From Pseudomonadota bacterium (lineage in GTDB: Bacteria; Pseudomonadota; Alphaproteobacteria; Rhodospirillales; 2-02-FULL-58-16): a stretch of DNA of 16,544 nucleotides. The notes beneath the pieces are model-generated. The model saw nothing but the letters and a program-made list of their open reading frames with translations. It searched no databases and had not been told where the DNA came from. The stretch is from positions 1 through 16,544 of the forward strand of contig JACZWD010000033.1 of the NCBI GenBank assembly GCA_022572335.1, given 5' to 3'. Positions 6,546 to 13,526 of this stretch are shown here, one piece after another (position 1 is the first letter of the stretch; each line of letters begins with the position of its first letter). A program made the position numbers and the translations under genes.

Positions 6546-7267
6546 AGTTTCCCCGCGAGCGCGGCGAGCCCCGTCGCCCGCTTCAGTCCGGCGATCGATT
6601 CCGTCGGGTTGAGATGCTTGGGACAGCGCTCCATGCAGCTCTGGTGGGAATGGCAGGCATGGCAGCCGGCGTCCCCCGCCACCGCGGCGAGGCGTTCCCG
6701 GTTGCCCCCGTCGCGTTCGTCGTTGACCAGCGTCCAGGCGCGGTTCAGCGCCGCCGGCCCCAGGTAGTCCGGGTTCCAGGTGACCACGTCGCACGAGGCG
6801 TAGCACACCCCGCATCCGATGCATTCGATGGCGGTGTCGGCGCGCCGGCGGCGGGGCGAATCGGGCGCGATGACGGCGAAGTCCGCGGCCCTGTCGGCGG
6901 TCGGACGGAAGGCGCCTTTGGCGCGCGCCGCCTTGGCGAAGAACCCGGCCATGTCGACGCTGAGGTCCTTGATCACCGGCATGTTCCTGAGCGGCGCGAT
7001 GCGCAGGCGGCCGTCCTTGGCCACCCGGCCGACGTGGGTGCGGCACGTCCACCGGGCCACCCCGTTGACCGTCATGGCGCACGAGCCGCACATGCCGACC
7101 CGGCAGGAAAAGCGGTACGCCAGGGTCGCATCGAGGCGCCGCTGGACGTAGGTGACCACGTCGAGCACGGTCTGGTTTTCGCGGCGCGGAACCGGGTAGG
7201 AAACGAACCGGCCCTCGCCGGCGCCCCGCCAGACCGAGACATCCAGCATGGAAGCCATGTCCGCCAT
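6542..7267 (-). CDS. Succinate dehydrogenase/fumarate reductase iron-sulfur subunit (SdhB/FrdB family)
   Basis: A 241-residue protein with every expected cluster ligand. [2Fe-2S]: Cys55, Cys60, Cys63 (FSCRVGMCGSC) and Cys75. [4Fe-4S]: Cys149, Cys152, Cys155 (CIGCGVCYASC) with Cys215. [3Fe-4S]: Cys159, Cys205, Cys211 (CHSHQSCMERCP region). Spacing matches canonical SdhB, so it should be functional in carrying electrons between a flavoprotein and quinone-reactive anchors. The ATG at 7267 has AAGGA upstream; ATGs at residues 4 and 7 are alternatives. The usual flavoprotein partner gene is absent from this cluster: 84 bases upstream lies a UxaA-family lyase gene instead. Whether it serves the housekeeping SdhA or a separate flavoprotein cannot be told here. 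Confidence 0.93.
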   Translation of the reverse strand: MADMASMLDVSVWRGAGEGRFVSYPVPRRENQTVLDVVTYVQRRLDATLAYRFSCRVGMCGSCAMTVNGVARWTCRTHVGRVAKDGRLRIAPLRNMPVIKDLSVDMAGFFAKAARAKGAFRPTADRAADFAVIAPDSPRRRRADTAIECIGCGVCYASCDVVTWNPDYLGPAALNRAWTLVNDERDGGNRERLAAVAGDAGCHACHSHQSCMERCPKHLNPTESIAGLKRATGLAALAGKL

Positions 7268-7351
7268 GTTCGCCGTCTTCCTTGTGCGCGCCTGCGCCGC
7301 CGGTGGCCGCCCGGCTCGGGAACGGGACGCGCGCGCCGCCGGCCTTGCGCT

Positions 7352-8518
7352 TCAGGCGCTCCGGTAGAGCTTGGTGATCACGAACTCGCGGTGACCGAGC
7401 ACCTCCGCCGCCGTCAGCCGCCCGTTGCAGACGCGGACGGTCATGTCGAGCAGCGCGTCCCCGGCCTCGTCCAGGCTCATTTCACGCCGCAACAGGCCGG
7501 ACACGTCCAGGTCCACGTGCTCGCCCATGGTCCGCGCCGTGCGCGGATTGGCGGTCAGCTTGATGACCGGCTCGATCGGGTTGCCGATGACGTTGCCCTG
7601 GCCGGTCGGGAACAAATGGACGGTGAACCCGGCGGCGGCCTGAAGGGTGACGCATTCGGCCGCCGCCGAAGAGGTGTCCATGAAATACAGGCCCGGTCCC
7701 TTGGCCGGCCGTTCGGCGGGTTTCAGCACGTCGATGTATTTCGTCGTCTTGCCGATCTTTTCCAGGTTGCCGAAGGCCTTCTCCTCGATGGTCGTCAGGC
7801 CGCCTTCGATATTGCCCTTGGTGGGCTGGCTGTCGCTCAGGTCGTCGGTCTTGTTGGCCATGATGAAGTCGTTGTAATCGGACCAGGTCTTGAGGAATTT
7901 CTCGCCCACCTCCGGGGTGGCGGCGCGGGCGGCGCAGACCTGCTCGGCGCCGGTGATCTCCGAGGTCTCGCCGAAACAGGTGGTCGCGCCCATGGCGTCC
8001 ACCTTGTCGATCACGTTGCCCACGGTGGGGTTGGAGGCGAGACCCGAGGTGGTGTCGGATTCGCCGCACTTCACGGAAATCCAGGTTTCCCCGAAGGCGC
8101 ATTCCTCGCGCCTCAGCTCGCTCGCCCAATGGACGTACTCCTTGGCCTTGCGCGAGGCGGCGGCGATGGTGGCGTGGTCGCCGTTCCGTTCGATGGCGAA
8201 GCCTTCCACGGGCTTGCCGGTGGCGGCGATGCCGTCGACGATGCGCCCGGTCCAGGCCGGTTCGATGCCGATCACCACCACGGCGGCGACGTTGGGGTTG
8301 CTGCCGGTGCCGATCAGGGTGCGGAAGAACAGTTCCAGGTCCTCGCCGAACTGCAGCCGGCCGTAACTGTGGGGCAGGGCCAGGGTGCCCTTGATGTTGT
8401 GGGCGACCGCCTCGCACGCGGCGTTGGACAGATCGTCGAGCGGCAGGATGACGACGTGGTTGCGGATTCCGACCCGGCCGTCGGTACGCCGGTATCCCCA
8501 GAAATTTGGGCTTGCCAT
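7352..8518 (-). CDS. UxaA-family lyase/dehydratase, large subunit (altronate dehydratase / sulfolactate sulfo-lyase type)
   Basis: A 388-residue protein spanning the UxaA catalytic region: GYRRTDGRVGIRN (8-20), KCGESDTTSGLASNPTVG (150-167), QPTKGNIEGGLTTIEEKAFG (231-250), FMDTSSAAAE (279-288) and HLFPTGQGNVIGNPIEPVIK (301-320). This family eliminates water, or bisulfite in SuyAB, from 2-hydroxy acids using a divalent metal. Known members act on altronate, galactarate or (2R)-sulfolactate. The separate small and large subunits and the ~390-residue length fit SuyB-type enzymes, but substrate cannot be assigned from sequence alone. The start at 8518 lies three bases past the small-subunit stop, with GAGGTGG as ribosome binding site inside the end of that gene; an in-frame GTG at 8527 is less likely. 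Confidence 0.9.
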   Translation of the reverse strand: MASPNFWGYRRTDGRVGIRNHVVILPLDDLSNAACEAVAHNIKGTLALPHSYGRLQFGEDLELFFRTLIGTGSNPNVAAVVVIGIEPAWTGRIVDGIAATGKPVEGFAIERNGDHATIAAASRKAKEYVHWASELRREECAFGETWISVKCGESDTTSGLASNPTVGNVIDKVDAMGATTCFGETSEITGAEQVCAARAATPEVGEKFLKTWSDYNDFIMANKTDDLSDSQPTKGNIEGGLTTIEEKAFGNLEKIGKTTKYIDVLKPAERPAKGPGLYFMDTSSAAAECVTLQAAAGFTVHLFPTGQGNVIGNPIEPVIKLTANPRTARTMGEHVDLDVSGLLRREMSLDEAGDALLDMTVRVCNGRLTAAEVLGHREFVITKLYRSA

Positions 8519-8520
8519 GG

Positions 8521-8808
8521 CTACCACCTCTTGGTCTTGACGTTGTCGACGTGGACGTGCCCGCCCCGGGGGATGTCGGCCACCGCGCGGCCGATGTCGT
8601 GGCCGTACTTGATGATGGTATCGCCCTTCTTGATGTCGCCGAGCGATACCTTGTGGCCCAGGGGAATGGGATCGCGCGCCTTCACCGTGACGGTGCCGTC
8701 GGTCTCCATGACCCAGCCGGTCAGCTCGTCGCCGGCTTCGACGCCTTCCACCACCACCACGCCCGTGGTGTCGTCGGTGTTGTGGACGACAAAATGCGGT
8801 GCCGCCAA
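8521..8808 (-). CDS. SAF-domain small subunit of UxaA-family lyase (SuyA-like)
   Basis: A 95-residue SAF-domain protein corresponding to the N-terminal domain of single-chain UxaA enzymes. Diagnostic stretches are ARDPIPLGHKVSLGDIKKGD (44-63), IIKYGHDIGRAVADI (65-79) and GGHVHVDNVKTKRW at the C terminus. His9, His52, His84 and His86 are conserved-type histidines. It should pair with the large subunit to form one enzyme; the pair's size split is that of SuyA/SuyB and of other two-gene UxaA enzymes. The start is TTG at 8808-8806, five bases after GGAGG; no ATG fits. Its stop is two bases before the large-subunit ATG. It is the first gene of the minus-strand group. Confidence 0.88.
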   Translation of the reverse strand: MAAPHFVVHNTDDTTGVVVVEGVEAGDELTGWVMETDGTVTVKARDPIPLGHKVSLGDIKKGDTIIKYGHDIGRAVADIPRGGHVHVDNVKTKRW

Positions 8809-8810
8809 TG

Positions 8811-8820
8811 GTTCCTCCCC
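8811..8820 (-). promoter_or_regulatory. Strong ribosome binding site that supports a TTG start
   Basis: On the minus strand GGGGAGGAAC directly precedes the TTG at 8808, with five bases between GGAGG and the start codon. It is the reason for accepting TTG for the SAF-domain subunit. Confidence 0.7.
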
Positions 8821-8868
8821 GGTTTCAGGCCCGTTTTCAAACGGCTGCAGGGCTGGTGCAGTGCCTTA

Positions 8869-8898
8869 GTACTAGGTGCACGAAATGCGGCGTGTCAA
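8869..8898 (-). promoter_or_regulatory. Possible sigma70-type promoter with palindrome, upstream of the lyase/Sdh-like group
   Basis: On the minus strand a perfect TTGACA (8898-8893) is followed after 18 bases by TAGTAC (8874-8869), a weak -10. The 8-base palindrome TAGTACTA (8867-8874) lies over the -10, where a repressor could bind. The start of the SAF-domain gene is about 60 bases downstream. The region also follows the end of the DUF192 gene, so the group may additionally be read through from it. Confidence 0.4.
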
Positions 8899-8902
8899 TC
8901 GC

Positions 8903-9406
8903 CTATCCCCCGTCCGCCCCGAAGACGGAATGCAGCACCCTGTCCCCCGGTCTGATGCCCAGGCGCGCCGCCGTGCCGGCGTTGAGTTCCAAAACCGCGC
9001 GCACCGGCCCGGCCGAGCGGATGGCGGTGAGCGAGAGCGGCACCGTGTGGTCGGCGATGTTGACGATGCGCCCCCGGGAATCGATGAACAGCATGTCGAG
9101 CGGCACATAGGTGTCCTTCATCCACATCATGACCGGGCCCGTGCCCTGGAAATCGAACAGCATGCCGGCGTCGGCGGCAAGGCGGCGCCGTCCCTGCAAC
9201 CCCTGCACCCGCTGGGCCTCGCTCAGCGCCAGCTCGACGGTGAAAGCGGACCTTCCCCGGACGGTCACCACAACAAGGGTGGAGGTCTCGAATCGCACCG
9301 GCGCGGAAGCCCCGGCGCCCAAGGCCGCGGGATGCGGACCGGCCACCAGGCCGGCGGCGGTGAAAAGCAGTACGGCATGGAAAAGGCGGCGCCTCGTCGC
9401 GTTCAT
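8903..9406 (-). CDS. DUF192 family exported protein
   Basis: A 167-residue protein. The N-terminus TRRRLFHAVLLFTAAGL, with twin arginines and a hydrophobic core, is a Sec or possibly Tat signal, with cleavage somewhere around residues 30-35. The DUF192 domain covers about 50-165: MMWMKDTYVPLDMLFID (93-109), GRIVNI, then RAVLELNAGTAARLGIRPGD (136-155). These are the family's most conserved segments; the family forms a small beta-barrel of unknown function. I chose the ATG at 9406 because GGGAG sits just before it; the ATG at 9424 lacks a site. It transcribes away from the Mrp operon, sharing a 168-base divergent spacer. A link to the downstream lyase group is not evident. Confidence 0.88.
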   Translation of the reverse strand: MNATRRRLFHAVLLFTAAGLVAGPHPAALGAGASAPVRFETSTLVVVTVRGRSAFTVELALSEAQRVQGLQGRRRLAADAGMLFDFQGTGPVMMWMKDTYVPLDMLFIDSRGRIVNIADHTVPLSLTAIRSAGPVRAVLELNAGTAARLGIRPGDRVLHSVFGADGG

Positions 9407-9560
9407 GGGGCTCCCATACCGCAAATGCCCGTACGCCGACAGACTCTATCCTTTATTTCTGGTCAACGCCCCCTTGACGAAACCATCGTCTGAGGCCAAG
9501 AAAGAGCCGGCCAAAGCGAAAATTCGCGGCGTTGGGGGGGCAGCCCGGGAAGACGCCATC

Positions 9561-9567
9561 GGGGGAG
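9561..9567 (+). promoter_or_regulatory. Ribosome binding site for the TTG-initiated mrpE
   Basis: GGGGGAG ends seven bases before TTG 9575-9577. No ATG or GTG is available at a position that would keep the first MrpE helix, so the site supports the TTG start. Confidence 0.55.
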
Positions 9568-9574
9568 CCGGGTT

Positions 9575-10075
9575 TTGCTGCAAGCGCTGAGTCTCGGAGC
9601 GGTCCTTTACGGGCTTTGGCTGCTGCTGTCGGGCCATTACCAACCCCTGTTGCTGGGTCTCGGCGTCGCCTCGACCGTCGTCGTCGTCCTCATTGCCCGG
9701 CGCATGGACCTGATCGACCGCGAAGGCCACCCGGTTCACCTGAGCGGGCGCTTCCTCCTGTACATCCCGTGGCTGCTGTGGGAGATCGTCAAGGCCAACA
9801 TCGACATCGCCCGTGTCATCGTCCGCCCTAAGATGGCCATCGGCCCCACCGTGCTGCGCCTCAAGGGCACCCAGAAGAGCGAGCTGGGCCATGTCATCTA
9901 CGCCAACTCCATCACCCTGACGCCGGGAACGGTCACCATCGGCCTGGAGGAAGGGGTGCTCAGCGTCCACGCCCTCACCCGCGAGGCCGCCGAAGGGCTG
10001 ATAAGCGGCGACATGGACCGCCGCGTCACCGCGGTGGAGGGCGCCGCCGACGGCCGGGGGGAGCACGGGGCCTGA
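9575..10075 (+). CDS. mrpE: Mrp-type Na+/H+ antiporter subunit E
   Basis: A 166-residue member of the MrpE/MnhE family. Two hydrophobic segments (about 4-41), a third at 60-80 (FLLYIPWLLWEIVKANIDIA) and the family signature YANSITLTPGTVTIGLEEG (109-127) are present. MrpE is a small membrane subunit needed for assembly and activity of the antiporter complex. The start is TTG after GGGGGAG. It heads the plus-strand operon, with no strong promoter that I can identify in the 168-base spacer shared with the divergent DUF192 gene; TTGACG at 9474-9479 lacks a credible -10. Its TGA overlaps the mrpF ATG by one base. The last 15 residues are Gly/Ala-rich and variable. Confidence 0.9.
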   Translation: MLQALSLGAVLYGLWLLLSGHYQPLLLGLGVASTVVVVLIARRMDLIDREGHPVHLSGRFLLYIPWLLWEIVKANIDIARVIVRPKMAIGPTVLRLKGTQKSELGHVIYANSITLTPGTVTIGLEEGVLSVHALTREAAEGLISGDMDRRVTAVEGAADGRGEHGA

Positions 10076-10362
10076 TGTTCGCCGGCGCCTCCGCCGCCAT
10101 CCTCGTCACCATGGCGCTGGCATTGTTCCGCGCCATCAGGGGTCCGACCATTTACGACCGCATCCTGGCGGTCAACGCCGTCGGCACGCTTACCGTGGTC
10201 CTCATCGCCGTCCACGGCTTCCTCGCCGGGCGGCCCGCGTTCCTGGACATCGCGCTGGTCTATGCGCTGATCAACTTCATCGCCACCATCGCCGTGACCA
10301 AATACGTCAAGTTCAGCCACCTGGGCCACCCCTCGGGCGAGGACGAACGGGGAGACGTGTGA
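10075..10362 (+). CDS. mrpF: Mrp-type Na+/H+ antiporter subunit F
   Basis: A 95-residue protein with three transmembrane segments and the MrpF signature RGPTIYDRILAVN (22-34), followed by AFLDIALVYALINFIATIAVTKY, where Asp58 is the conserved membrane acid. Length is typical of the family. MrpF is a small integral subunit of the hetero-oligomeric cation/proton antiporter. The ATG overlaps the mrpE stop by one base (TGATG), so translation is coupled. The C-terminal tail (GHPSGEDERGDV) is acidic and hydrophilic. Confidence 0.93.
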   Translation: MFAGASAAILVTMALALFRAIRGPTIYDRILAVNAVGTLTVVLIAVHGFLAGRPAFLDIALVYALINFIATIAVTKYVKFSHLGHPSGEDERGDV

Positions 10363-10721
10363 TGGCGCTGCTCGCCGACATCGCCAGTTGGGCATGCCTG
10401 ATCGCCGGTTCGCTGTTCGCCTTCATCGGCGCCGTCGGCATTATCCGCCTGCCCGACGTATTCGCCCGCATGCACGGGGCCGGGATCTTGGATACGCTCG
10501 GCATGGGACTGATCCTGGCCGGGCTGATGATCCATGAAGGCTTCACCCTGGTGACGGTGAAGCTGGTCCTCATCGTCGTCTTCATATTCTTCGCCAGCCC
10601 GACGACCACCCACGCCCTGGCGCGGGCGGCGTTGAACGGGGGTGTCGAACCCGTCGTGGACGGGAAGAACGCGCCCGCGGCCGAAACCAGCGAAAGGACA
10701 GGCGGGCCATCGAAGACCTGA
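10362..10721 (+). CDS. mrpG: Mrp-type Na+/H+ antiporter subunit G
   Basis: A 119-residue MrpG/PhaG family protein with three membrane segments. The signature GAVGIIRLPDVFARMHGAG (23-41), then DTLG, and later FASPTTTHALARAA (77-90) are diagnostic. I prefer the ATG at 10362, seven bases after GGGGAG and overlapping the mrpF TGA by one base; the GTG at 10359 would overlap by four and adds one residue. The ~30-residue C-terminal tail is hydrophilic and poorly conserved in kind. It is the third of the small membrane subunits grouped at the head of the operon. Confidence 0.93.
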   Translation: MALLADIASWACLIAGSLFAFIGAVGIIRLPDVFARMHGAGILDTLGMGLILAGLMIHEGFTLVTVKLVLIVVFIFFASPTTTHALARAALNGGVEPVVDGKNAPAAETSERTGGPSKT

Positions 10722-10744
10722 TCAACTTCGCGCTGCTCTCGTTC

Positions 10745-11278
10745 ATGGCGGTTACGGCGCTGGCCCTGGTGCGGCTGAGGAACCTGTTCGCCGTGGTCAT
10801 GCTGGCGGGCATGTTCAGCCTGCTGGCGGCGGTGCTGTACGTCGTGCTGGACGCGGTGGACGTCGCCTTCACCGAAGCCGCCGTCGGCGCCGGCATCACC
10901 ACCGTGCTCCTGCTGGGCACCCTGGCGCTCACCACCAGCGAGGAGAAGGCCGCGCCGCGCAAGACCCTGGCGCCGCTGCTTTTGGTCGTGGCCACCGGCG
11001 CGGTGTTGATCTACGGCACCATGGACATGCCCCGCTACGGCGACCCGAACGCCCCCATCCACCGCCACGTGGCGCCCTACTACCTGGAGAGAACCGGACC
11101 CGACACCGGCCTGCCCAACGTGGTGACGGCGGTTCTGGCCAGCTACCGGGGCTATGACACCCTGGGCGAGGTGGCGGTCATCTTCACCGCCGCCGTCGGC
11201 GTCCTGGTCCTTATCGGGCGCTCCCGCAGGCCCAGGAAGAAGCGCCAACCGGCGGACAAAAAGAAGGCCGCGCAATGA
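10745..11278 (+). CDS. Stand-alone MrpA C-terminal module (DUF4040 plus MbhE-like domain)
   Basis: At least 177 residues. Residues 10-60 match DUF4040 (VRLRNLFAVVMLAGMFSLLA, then DVAFTEAAVGAGITTVLLL with Glu44), equivalent to the NuoJ-like part of MrpA. Residues 75-157 match the MbhE-like MrpA terminus (PNVVTAVLASYRGYDTLGEV, with Glu142). The ND5-like N-terminal two thirds of MrpA is absent, as in archaeal Mrp and Mbh-type operons where these modules are separate genes. The ATG at 10745 is the first conventional start, but it cuts the first helix: the frame upstream reads IEDLINFALLSF and looks coding, so an ATC at 10709 (after AAAGGA) or CTG at 10718 may be the real start. It ends in a Lys/Arg-rich tail and overlaps mrpB by four bases. 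Confidence 0.85.
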   Translation: MAVTALALVRLRNLFAVVMLAGMFSLLAAVLYVVLDAVDVAFTEAAVGAGITTVLLLGTLALTTSEEKAAPRKTLAPLLLVVATGAVLIYGTMDMPRYGDPNAPIHRHVAPYYLERTGPDTGLPNVVTAVLASYRGYDTLGEVAVIFTAAVGVLVLIGRSRRPRKKRQPADKKKAAQ

Positions 11279-11691
11279 TATTCAAGGCCGTCCTGCGGGT
11301 CGTCTCCAAGCTCCTGATCCCGCCGATCATGCTGTTCGCGCTGTATGTGCAGTTCCACGGCGATTTCGGCCCCGGCGGCGGCTTCCAGGCCGGCGTCATC
11401 TTCGCCAGCGCGTTCATCCTCTACGCCCTCATCTTCGGCATCGACAACGCCCGCAAGGTGGCCCCGGCATGGGCGACGCGGACGCTGCTCTCCCTGGGCC
11501 TGGTGCTCTACGCCGGCGTGGGGGTGGCGGGAATTTTTCTCGGCGGCAGCTTCCTCGATTACTCGGTGCTCGCCGAGGACCCGGTGATCGGCCAGCACCT
11601 GGGCATTACCCTGATCGAGTTCGGGGTCGGCGCCACCGTCTCCGGCGCCATGATCACCATTTTCTTCATCTTCGCCCATCAGGACGGCTGA
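11275..11691 (+). CDS. mrpB: Mrp-type Na+/H+ antiporter subunit B
   Basis: A 138-residue MnhB-domain protein with four transmembrane segments. FHGDFGPGGGFQAGVIFASA (27-46) is the family hallmark, and GITLIEFGVGATVSG (110-124) is the second conserved segment, with Glu115 in the membrane. MrpB forms part of the membrane arm next to MrpA and MrpC. Its ATG overlaps the stop of the preceding MrpA-type module by four bases (ATGA). Length and motifs are normal for the family. Confidence 0.93.
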   Translation: MIFKAVLRVVSKLLIPPIMLFALYVQFHGDFGPGGGFQAGVIFASAFILYALIFGIDNARKVAPAWATRTLLSLGLVLYAGVGVAGIFLGGSFLDYSVLAEDPVIGQHLGITLIEFGVGATVSGAMITIFFIFAHQDG

Positions 11692-11694
11692 ACG

Positions 11695-12048
11695 GTGGAG
11701 TTCCCCGGCCTCTATAACTACTGGATCGCCATCGTGCTGATGATGGTCGGCTTTTACATTGTCATCGCGCACGACAACCTGATCAAGAAGGTGGTCGGCC
11801 TCAACATTTTCCAGGTTTCGGTGTTCGTGTTCTATATCTCCATGGCCAAGGTCCGGGGCGGCACGGCGCCGATCCTGGAGGCGGGCATCGAGACCTATTC
11901 CAACCCCCTGCCCCATGTGCTGATCCTCACCGCCATCGTGGTCGCCGTCGCCACCACGGCGTTGGCCCTGGCGCTGGTGGTGCGCATCCGCAACGCGTAC
12001 GGCACCATCGAGGACGACGAAATCGAAGGCCAGGAGGACGACGCGTGA
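11695..12048 (+). CDS. mrpC: Mrp-type Na+/H+ antiporter subunit C (NuoK-like)
   Basis: A 117-residue protein with three transmembrane helices, homologous to NuoK. Diagnostic stretches are DNLIKKVVGLNIFQVSVFVF (27-46) and NPLPHVLILTAIVVAVATTA (70-89). NuoK-type subunits carry a membrane proton path in complex I and Mrp complexes. The start is GTG at 11695, three bases after the mrpB stop. The C-terminal tail is strongly acidic (IEDDEIEGQEDDA). The stop overlaps the following GTG by four bases. Confidence 0.92.
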   Translation: MEFPGLYNYWIAIVLMMVGFYIVIAHDNLIKKVVGLNIFQVSVFVFYISMAKVRGGTAPILEAGIETYSNPLPHVLILTAIVVAVATTALALALVVRIRNAYGTIEDDEIEGQEDDA

Positions 12049-13526
12049 TCGCCGCCCATCTGCCCGCCCTCCAGGTGGTGATCCCCCTGATGGCGGCGCC
12101 CCTGTGCGTCCTGCTCAGGCGCCCGGTCCTGGCGTGGGCCCTGACCCTGGCGGTGAGCTGGGTGGTGCTGGCGATCGCCGTCGCGCTGCTTCTCCAGGTT
12201 CTCGAGACCGGCCCGGTAACGTACCCTCTCGGCAACTGGGCGGCGCCGTGGGGCATCGAGTACCGGGTCGACCTGGCGGGCGCCTTCGTCCTGGTCATCG
12301 TCGCCGCCATCGGCGCCGTGGTGACGCCGTACGCGCGCCGCAGCGTCGAGCACGAGATACCGCGGGACCGCATCTACCTGTTCTACGCGATGTACCTGTT
12401 GTGCCTGACCGGCCTGCTTGGCATCGCCATCACCGGGGACGCCTTCAACCTTTTCGTGTTCCTGGAGATCACGTCCCTGTCGTCGTACGTGCTGATCAGC
12501 CTGGGGTCCGAGCGCCGGGCGCTGACGGCGGCGTACCGCTACCTGATCATGGGCACCCTGGGCGCCACCTTCTACCTGATCGGGGTGGCGATGATGTACA
12601 TGATGACGGGGACGCTCAACATGGCGGACCTGGCCACCCTCATGCCCGCCGTCGCCGATACCCGCACCATCCTGGTTGCGCTGGCCTTCCTGACCGTCGG
12701 CATCAGCCTGAAACTCGCCCTCTTTCCGCTGCACCTGTGGCTGCCCAACGCGTACACCTACGCCCCGTCCGTGGTGACGGCGTTCCTCGCCGCGACGGGG
12801 ACGAAGGTGGCCGTCTACATCCTCATCCGCATCTTTTTCACCATCTTCGGCGGCGTCGAGGTCTTCCGGATCAACCTCATCGGCGACGTGCTGATGGGCC
12901 TGGCCATCCTGGCCATGGTCTCGGGCTCGGCGGTGGCCATTTACCAGAACAACGTCAAGCGCATGCTCGCCTATTCAAGCGTCGCCCAGATCGGCTACAT
13001 GGTCCTGGGCATAAGCTTTGCCACGGTCACCGGCCTCACCGGCGGCATCGTCCACCTGTTCAACCATGCCTTGATCAAGTGCGCCCTGTTCATGGCCCTG
13101 GGCTGCGTCTTCATGCGCATAGGCTCGGTCAATATCCGGGACATGGCGGGCCTGGGCCGGCGCATGCCGGTGACCATGGCGTCGTTCGTGGTCTCCGGCC
13201 TGAGCCTGATCGGGGTGCCGCTGACGGTCGGCTTCGTCTCCAAGTGGTACCTGGTCCAGGCGGCGCTGGAGAAAGGCTGGTGGCCGATCGCCGTGCTCGT
13301 GCTGCTGAGCTCGCTGCTGGCGGTGATCTACATCTGGCGCGTCGTCGAGGTGGCCTACTTCCGGCCGGCGCCCGAGGGCGGGCCGGCGCCCGCCGAGGCG
13401 CCGCTTTCCATGCTCGTGCCCATGTGGCTGCTCACCGGCGCCAGCGTTTATTTCGGCATCGACGCCACGCGCACCCTGGAGGTGGCGGGCGGCGCCGCGG
13501 CCTTCCTGCTGAGGGCAACCCCATGA
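12045..13526 (+). CDS. mrpD: Mrp-type Na+/H+ antiporter subunit D, first copy
   Basis: A 493-residue proton-pumping-type subunit (ND2/ND4/ND5 fold, about 14 helices), normal MrpD length. Key membrane residues are all present: Glu141 in FVFLEITSLSSYVL (TM5), Lys223 in SLKLALFPLHLWLPNAY (TM7), His230, Lys254 in TKVAVYILIR (TM8), His337, His341 and Lys345 in HLFNHALIKCALFM, and Lys400 in GFVSKWYLV (TM12). It should be a competent ion-translocating subunit. The GTG start overlaps the mrpC stop by four bases (GTGA), and its own stop overlaps the next D-type gene by four. It is the most canonical of the three D-like proteins here. Confidence 0.95.
   Translation: MIAAHLPALQVVIPLMAAPLCVLLRRPVLAWALTLAVSWVVLAIAVALLLQVLETGPVTYPLGNWAAPWGIEYRVDLAGAFVLVIVAAIGAVVTPYARRSVEHEIPRDRIYLFYAMYLLCLTGLLGIAITGDAFNLFVFLEITSLSSYVLISLGSERRALTAAYRYLIMGTLGATFYLIGVAMMYMMTGTLNMADLATLMPAVADTRTILVALAFLTVGISLKLALFPLHLWLPNAYTYAPSVVTAFLAATGTKVAVYILIRIFFTIFGGVEVFRINLIGDVLMGLAILAMVSGSAVAIYQNNVKRMLAYSSVAQIGYMVLGISFATVTGLTGGIVHLFNHALIKCALFMALGCVFMRIGSVNIRDMAGLGRRMPVTMASFVVSGLSLIGVPLTVGFVSKWYLVQAALEKGWWPIAVLVLLSSLLAVIYIWRVVEVAYFRPAPEGGPAPAEAPLSMLVPMWLLTGASVYFGIDATRTLEVAGGAAAFLLRATP

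Noticed and set aside
7268..7351. Possible remnant of a flavoprotein gene or a terminator between the lyase and SdhB-like genes
   Set aside because: Only 84 GC-rich bases with short direct repeats (GCGCCGCCGG twice) and a 5-bp stem; nothing resembles an FAD-binding motif or a T-tailed hairpin.
6614..8869. A 751-codon open frame on the plus strand
   Set aside because: It is antisense to the SdhB-like, UxaA large and SAF-domain genes. Its product is a His/Gly/Arg/Asp-rich chain without domains, typical of the mirror frame of GC-rich genes.
9461..9500. Promoters in the divergent spacer (TTGACC on minus, TTGACG on plus)
   Set aside because: Both resemble -35 boxes, but neither has a credible -10 at 16-18 bases.
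12104..13522. Open frame extending the second D-type gene far upstream
   Set aside because: The upstream part is an Arg/His/Pro/Gly-rich out-of-frame reading of the first mrpD. Membrane helices and motifs only begin at the ATG at 13523.
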